From Acetitomaculum ruminis DSM 5522 (GTDB lineage: Bacteria > Bacillota > Clostridia > Lachnospirales > Lachnospiraceae), in the NCBI RefSeq assembly GCF_900112085.1, contig NZ_FOJY01000006.1:126064-188962 (forward strand): a stretch of DNA of 62,899 bases, given 5' to 3'. The notes beneath the pieces were generated by a model. It had not been told where the DNA came from. It worked only from the letters and a program-made list of their open reading frames with translations, and ran no database searches. Shown piece by piece: positions 60,293-62,899 of this stretch. The first letter of the stretch is position 1; each line of letters starts with the position of its first letter. Made by a program: the position numbers and the translations under genes.

Positions 60293-60565
60293 GTGAAAGA
60301 GCTTTTAGAACTGTTAAAAGATGGTCGTGCCAGAACCATAAACCTTTTGGCGATTGAACTTAATACAAGTATTGAAGATGTCAGTAGAAAGATGGAGTAT
60401 CTTGAAAACATGGGAATTATAAAAAAAGTAAAATTCTCCTCTAAAGGTTGTTCATCCTGTAATTCCTGTTCAAAGGAAATTAATAAGGAAGGTCATACCT
60501 GTAAAAGTTGCCTTCCTGAGGATGGATTTAAGAATATGGGTAACATGTGGGAAGTAATGGAATAG
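60293..60565 (+). CDS. FeoC-like winged-helix protein with cysteine cluster
   Basis: The 90-residue protein begins with GTG at 60293 after GGTAAGGGGG. The winged helix (DGRARTINLLAIELNTSIED, VSRKMEYLENMGIIKK) is followed by a cysteine-rich stretch, CSSCNSCSKEINKEGHTCKS, that could bind an Fe-S cluster. FeoC proteins regulate or stabilise FeoB. It appears intact although its partner FeoB is gone. A terminator follows. Confidence 0.82.
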   Translation: MKELLELLKDGRARTINLLAIELNTSIEDVSRKMEYLENMGIIKKVKFSSKGCSSCNSCSKEINKEGHTCKSCLPEDGFKNMGNMWEVME

Positions 60566-60585
60566 ATATAAGAAGGAGTGTAGAA

Positions 60586-60620
60586 AACCGGGATTGATAG
60601 GAAATCCCGGCTTTATGATT
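60586..60620 (+). terminator. Intrinsic terminator after the feo locus
   Basis: AACCGGGATT pairs with AATCCCGG(C)TT, followed by a weak T-run. Confidence 0.6.
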
Positions 60621-60761
60621 TTTAGCTCATCTTTGGCTCTTGTTATTGCAGTGTGAAAGATGTCGTGTGTTATATTACTAGCACTTGTTATTACATGTTT
60701 TACGGATTGGGGCGTAACGAATACGTGTTACATCACAGATTTTATTATTAGCAACAGATAA

Positions 60762-60824
60762 GACAGAAATAACAGAAATAACAGAATTGACAGAATTGAC
60801 AGAATTGACAGATTTAACAGATAT
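60762..60824 (+). repeat. Seven tandem 9-bp units upstream of the AAA ATPase
   Basis: Units are gacagaaat, aacagaaat, aacagaatt, gacagaatt, gacagaatt, gacagattt and aacagatat. They lie 78 bp before the ATPase start in a ~280 bp region without genes (60621-60902). Such arrays can vary in number by slippage or bind a protein repeatedly. Confidence 0.85.
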
Positions 60825-60902
60825 AATATATAATTTTAGATATAACATAAATTATCATTACTATGTAGATAAAAAAGATGATTTTAAAGGAGAATATAAA
60901 TT

Positions 60903-62054
60903 ATGTTTTCTAATCCATTTACCCCTATATTTGGAGGTAAGCCAGATGTCTTTTTTGGACGCGATAAAATACTAGAACTCTTTGAATTGGCTATGTTCGA
61001 ACGTGGCAGTGATGAAAGGTTGATGTTCATCACTGGGACTAGAGGTTTTGGAAAAACAGCATTGCTAGAACAAATGTCCATCCGAGCAATGAAGAAAAGA
61101 AAGGTAATAGATCTTGGTCCAGATGATACCGTGGAGCAATTTATAACAGAATTATGTGGATATGACGAAGTCGTAAAGACGGTTAGTCCTCAGGCCAATC
61201 TAAATATACTTGGAGTCGGAGGCGGGGTCAGCGGAGGCTCCATATCAAAGGCAAAACACATCGGACGGGAAAAACTCCAGCCCCTTCTTCTTGATTTTTG
61301 CTCTAAAAACAAACAAGGACTCCTTGTAACAATAGATGAAATCCAAAAGGTTTCGCTTGAGGATGTATCATCTATTTGTAACGCATTTCAGATGGCCTCA
61401 AGAAAAGGATACGATATAATGTTTGCAGCTGCCGGTCTTCCATATTCTTATGATAAAATCGTGCAGCATACAGGATGCTCTTATCTTCGTCGCTCAGTAC
61501 ATGAAGAGATTGGGCTGTTCACATGGGACGAAGCCTCTGATGCACTAAATGAAATGTTTTCGGGTATCAAGGGGTTGCAGATTGACCAGTCATATCTTGA
61601 TGAAATTAATAAATTCAGCTATGGTCATCCTTATATAATGCAGCTTCTAGGATATCACCTAATCTTATGTATAAATGAAAATAAGCCAAAGGCTAGGCAT
61701 ACTGTTTCAGAAGTTGAACTAAAAAAAGCCGAACAGAATACTTTGCTTGCTTATCAACATAGAGCTCTAAAACCCCTTCTTGATGAGTTTTCAGGGCAAG
61801 AAAGGAAATATTTGATGAAAATGTCCGAGTGCTTGGATAGTAATAGGCTTACTGCTACATCTGATATAGCCAAAGCTCTTGGTACAACGCAAAACAAACT
61901 AAGCAAGGTAAGAGAAACTCTGATCGCACATGGTATTATTGCAGCTCCGGAACGTGGTAAGGTAATGTTTTGCGTTCCTTATTTGGCAGATTATGTAAAA
62001 CAGGAAGCAGTCAATTCGAGCGTAATTAGCGTTGCTAGACAAAGAGGTGTGTAA
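60903..62054 (+). CDS. Orphan AAA-type ATPase with C-terminal winged helix
   Basis: The 383-residue protein opens with the sentinel FGRDKILELFELAM, has Walker A GTRGFGKTALLEQM near residue 45, Walker B LLVTIDEIQKVS near 140 and a sensor-like AAAGLPYSYDKI near 175. The last ~90 residues form a helix-turn-helix (TATSDIAKALGTTQNKLSKV). It resembles the AAA/ORC-like or STAND ATPases often associated with mobile or defence genes. No nuclease or transferase is fused. AAAGGAGAATATAAATT precedes the ATG. It ends 3 bp before the IS element region. Confidence 0.8.
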   Translation: MFSNPFTPIFGGKPDVFFGRDKILELFELAMFERGSDERLMFITGTRGFGKTALLEQMSIRAMKKRKVIDLGPDDTVEQFITELCGYDEVVKTVSPQANLNILGVGGGVSGGSISKAKHIGREKLQPLLLDFCSKNKQGLLVTIDEIQKVSLEDVSSICNAFQMASRKGYDIMFAAAGLPYSYDKIVQHTGCSYLRRSVHEEIGLFTWDEASDALNEMFSGIKGLQIDQSYLDEINKFSYGHPYIMQLLGYHLILCINENKPKARHTVSEVELKKAEQNTLLAYQHRALKPLLDEFSGQERKYLMKMSECLDSNRLTATSDIAKALGTTQNKLSKVRETLIAHGIIAAPERGKVMFCVPYLADYVKQEAVNSSVISVARQRGV

Positions 62055-62082
62055 ATTTAACACGCCGTGAGCAAGAAATCCC

Positions 62083-62098
62083 CCACTTCTACAAGTGG
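62083..62098 (+). other. Left-end hairpin of the IS200/IS605 element
   Basis: CCACTT-ctac-AAGTGG, preceded by GCAAGAAATCC. The 158-bp repeat starts with a similar GTAAGCAATCCCCCGCTTC and its own hairpin, which links the two. Confidence 0.65.
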
Positions 62099-62201
62099 TG
62101 AGATGAATTGCGATAAACACGGTGTTTTCTTGACTTTTGTATCTTATAGCAATATAATCTAATTATAAATCAGCCGTATTTGTGAGAAAGGTTATAATAT
62201 A

Positions 62202-62618
62202 ATGCAATTAGATACAAATAATCATTCAGTGTTCATGTTACATTATCATCTAATCATGTGCGTAAAATATCGTAATAAGGTGATTGATGATAATATCTCT
62301 AATCGCCTGAAAGAGATGTTTGTAAAAATTGCTCCTACCTATAACGTTACGTTGGAAGAATGGAATCATGATATAGACCATGTTCATATTCTTTTTAGAG
62401 GGCAACCAAACACTGAAATCAGTAAATTTATCAATGCTTATAAGTCTGCAAGTAGCCGTATCATAAAGAAGGAGTTTCCTAAGATACGTAAATCTCTATG
62501 GAAAGAGATGTTCTGGTCACAGAGTTTTTGTCTGTTGACCACAGGCAAAGCTACGGTAGATATTATCAAACAATACATACAATCTCAGGGTAATAAAGAT
62601 GGCAAACAAAGCAATTAA
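62202..62618 (+). CDS. tnpA: IS200/IS605-family transposase TnpA
   Basis: The 138-residue Y1 HUH transposase moves single-stranded DNA. HYHLIMCVKYRNKV at the N-terminus, the HUH pair in NHDIDHVHILFRG near residue 63, and a catalytic Tyr in VDIIKQYIQSQ near 124 are all present. It appears intact. Confidence 0.93.
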   Translation: MQLDTNNHSVFMLHYHLIMCVKYRNKVIDDNISNRLKEMFVKIAPTYNVTLEEWNHDIDHVHILFRGQPNTEISKFINAYKSASSRIIKKEFPKIRKSLWKEMFWSQSFCLLTTGKATVDIIKQYIQSQGNKDGKQSN

Positions 62619-62899
62619 GTATAGAATATATCCTACAACTGAACAAAGCATTATGTTTGCAAAGACCTTTGGCTGTTGCCGTAAGGTTTATAATCTTATG
62701 CTCGCTGATAAGATTGAAGGTTATAAAGTGACTGGTAAGTTCCCTATTGTTACACCTGCTAAATACAAAAAAGATTATCCATATCTTAAAGAAGTTGATA
62801 GTCTTGCTCTTGCTAACAAGCAGATGGATTTGCAGGCAGCCTTCCGTAATACGTTTAGCAAATCTCGTAAGAAGAATAACGGATTTCCTAAATTCAAAT
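62599..62899 (+). CDS. tnpB: TnpB (IS605 OrfB), N-terminal part only
   Basis: From ATG at 62599 the frame reads NKAIKYRIYPTTEQSIMFAK, TFGCCRKVYNLMLADKIEG, the N-terminal helix-turn-helix of OrfB/TnpB, and stays open to the window end. TnpB is an RNA-guided nuclease; its RuvC and zinc-ribbon parts lie outside the window. It overlaps tnpA by 20 bp. Confidence 0.9.
   Translation, partial: MANKAIKYRIYPTTEQSIMFAKTFGCCRKVYNLMLADKIEGYKVTGKFPIVTPAKYKKDYPYLKEVDSLALANKQMDLQAAFRNTFSKSRKKNNGFPKFK

Larger units (their letters stand above)
62058..62899 (+). mobile_element. IS200/IS605-family element, right side beyond window
   Basis: The element begins close to the end of the ATPase gene and holds tnpA and the start of tnpB in the same orientation, overlapping by 20 bp. 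A subterminal hairpin at 62083-62098 is typical of the left end. The left boundary is approximate and the right end is not in the window. Confidence 0.85.

Noticed and set aside
60762-60824. The tandem array as a CRISPR
   Set aside because: Units are 9 bp, directly adjacent and without spacers.
60787-60975. A 62-codon frame starting in the 9-bp tandem repeats
   Set aside because: Its first residues are translated repeat units (TELTELTDLTD) and it overlaps the well-supported ATPase start in another frame.
1-62899. tRNA, rRNA and known riboswitches
   Set aside because: I scanned intergenic regions for tRNA-like cloverleafs and common riboswitch cores and saw none; the only strongly structured non-coding sequence is the 158-bp repeat.

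Overview
The window is an AT-rich chromosomal segment whose gene content points to a low-GC clostridium, most likely of the Lachnospiraceae: MutS2, YhaM, a clostridial-size glucose-6-phosphate isomerase, VanW/peptidoglycan-binding surface protein, PdxST without the E. coli pathway, ECF transporters and c-di-GMP enzymes of clostridial type. This family-level placement is inference from gene families; no rRNA, tRNA or CRISPR array was seen.

Layout. Positions 1-21.7 kb are an orderly core region: MTA/SAH nucleosidase, pgi, an UlaG-like hydrolase, murI, a c-di-GMP pair (TPR-GGDEF and membrane PAS-GGDEF-HD-GYP), a radical SAM protein overlapping nth, a VanW protein, an AIR-synthase-like/Lrp/aminotransferase operon, trmL, mutS2, yhaM and rlmD. 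Positions 21.7-42.4 kb look like an island accreted at the 3' end of rlmD. The rlmD C-terminal coding sequence (HVEVV...) is echoed twice by detached copies of an RlmD-like tail (HVETVVLLS at 27833, HVETVCLLS at 36111). The island holds three decayed serine-recombinase remnants, an ORF6N pseudogene, remnants resembling phage/plasmid primase, several regulators (two XRE, MerR-TipAS, TetR, a response regulator/kinase pair driving an FtsX-type ABC transporter), GIY-YIG, GyrI-like and GNAT proteins and an extra RsgA. Positions 42.5-62.9 kb return to a host-like region: a GGDEF/EAL protein, peroxiredoxin, a duplicated-domain lipoprotein, an AraC-ECF-ABC transport locus, pdxST, a chemoreceptor, a feo locus, an orphan AAA ATPase, and an IS200/IS605 element running off the right edge.

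How parts work together. Three promoters (AraC regulator, ECF/ABC operon, feoA) share an inverted repeat GTTAG-N6-CTAAC, suggesting one metal-responsive regulon that would make the ECF/ABC locus an iron-related uptake system. The feo operon itself has lost almost all of feoB, and pdxR, yaaA and a zinc-ribbon/Ltp gene are also reduced to stubs, so the right half shows gene erosion.

The most unusual structure is a dispersed repeat of 158 bp with four hairpins. Two complete copies (22141-22298 and 35852-36009) follow a TTGAA pentamer and end in CTTTAC; one is cut by the left window edge (1-122), and two partial copies of the right end lie at 47988-48031 and 57456-57501. Its left hairpin resembles the left end of the IS200/IS605 element at 62.06 kb, so a non-autonomous IS200/IS605-type element or structured RNA is the leading idea.
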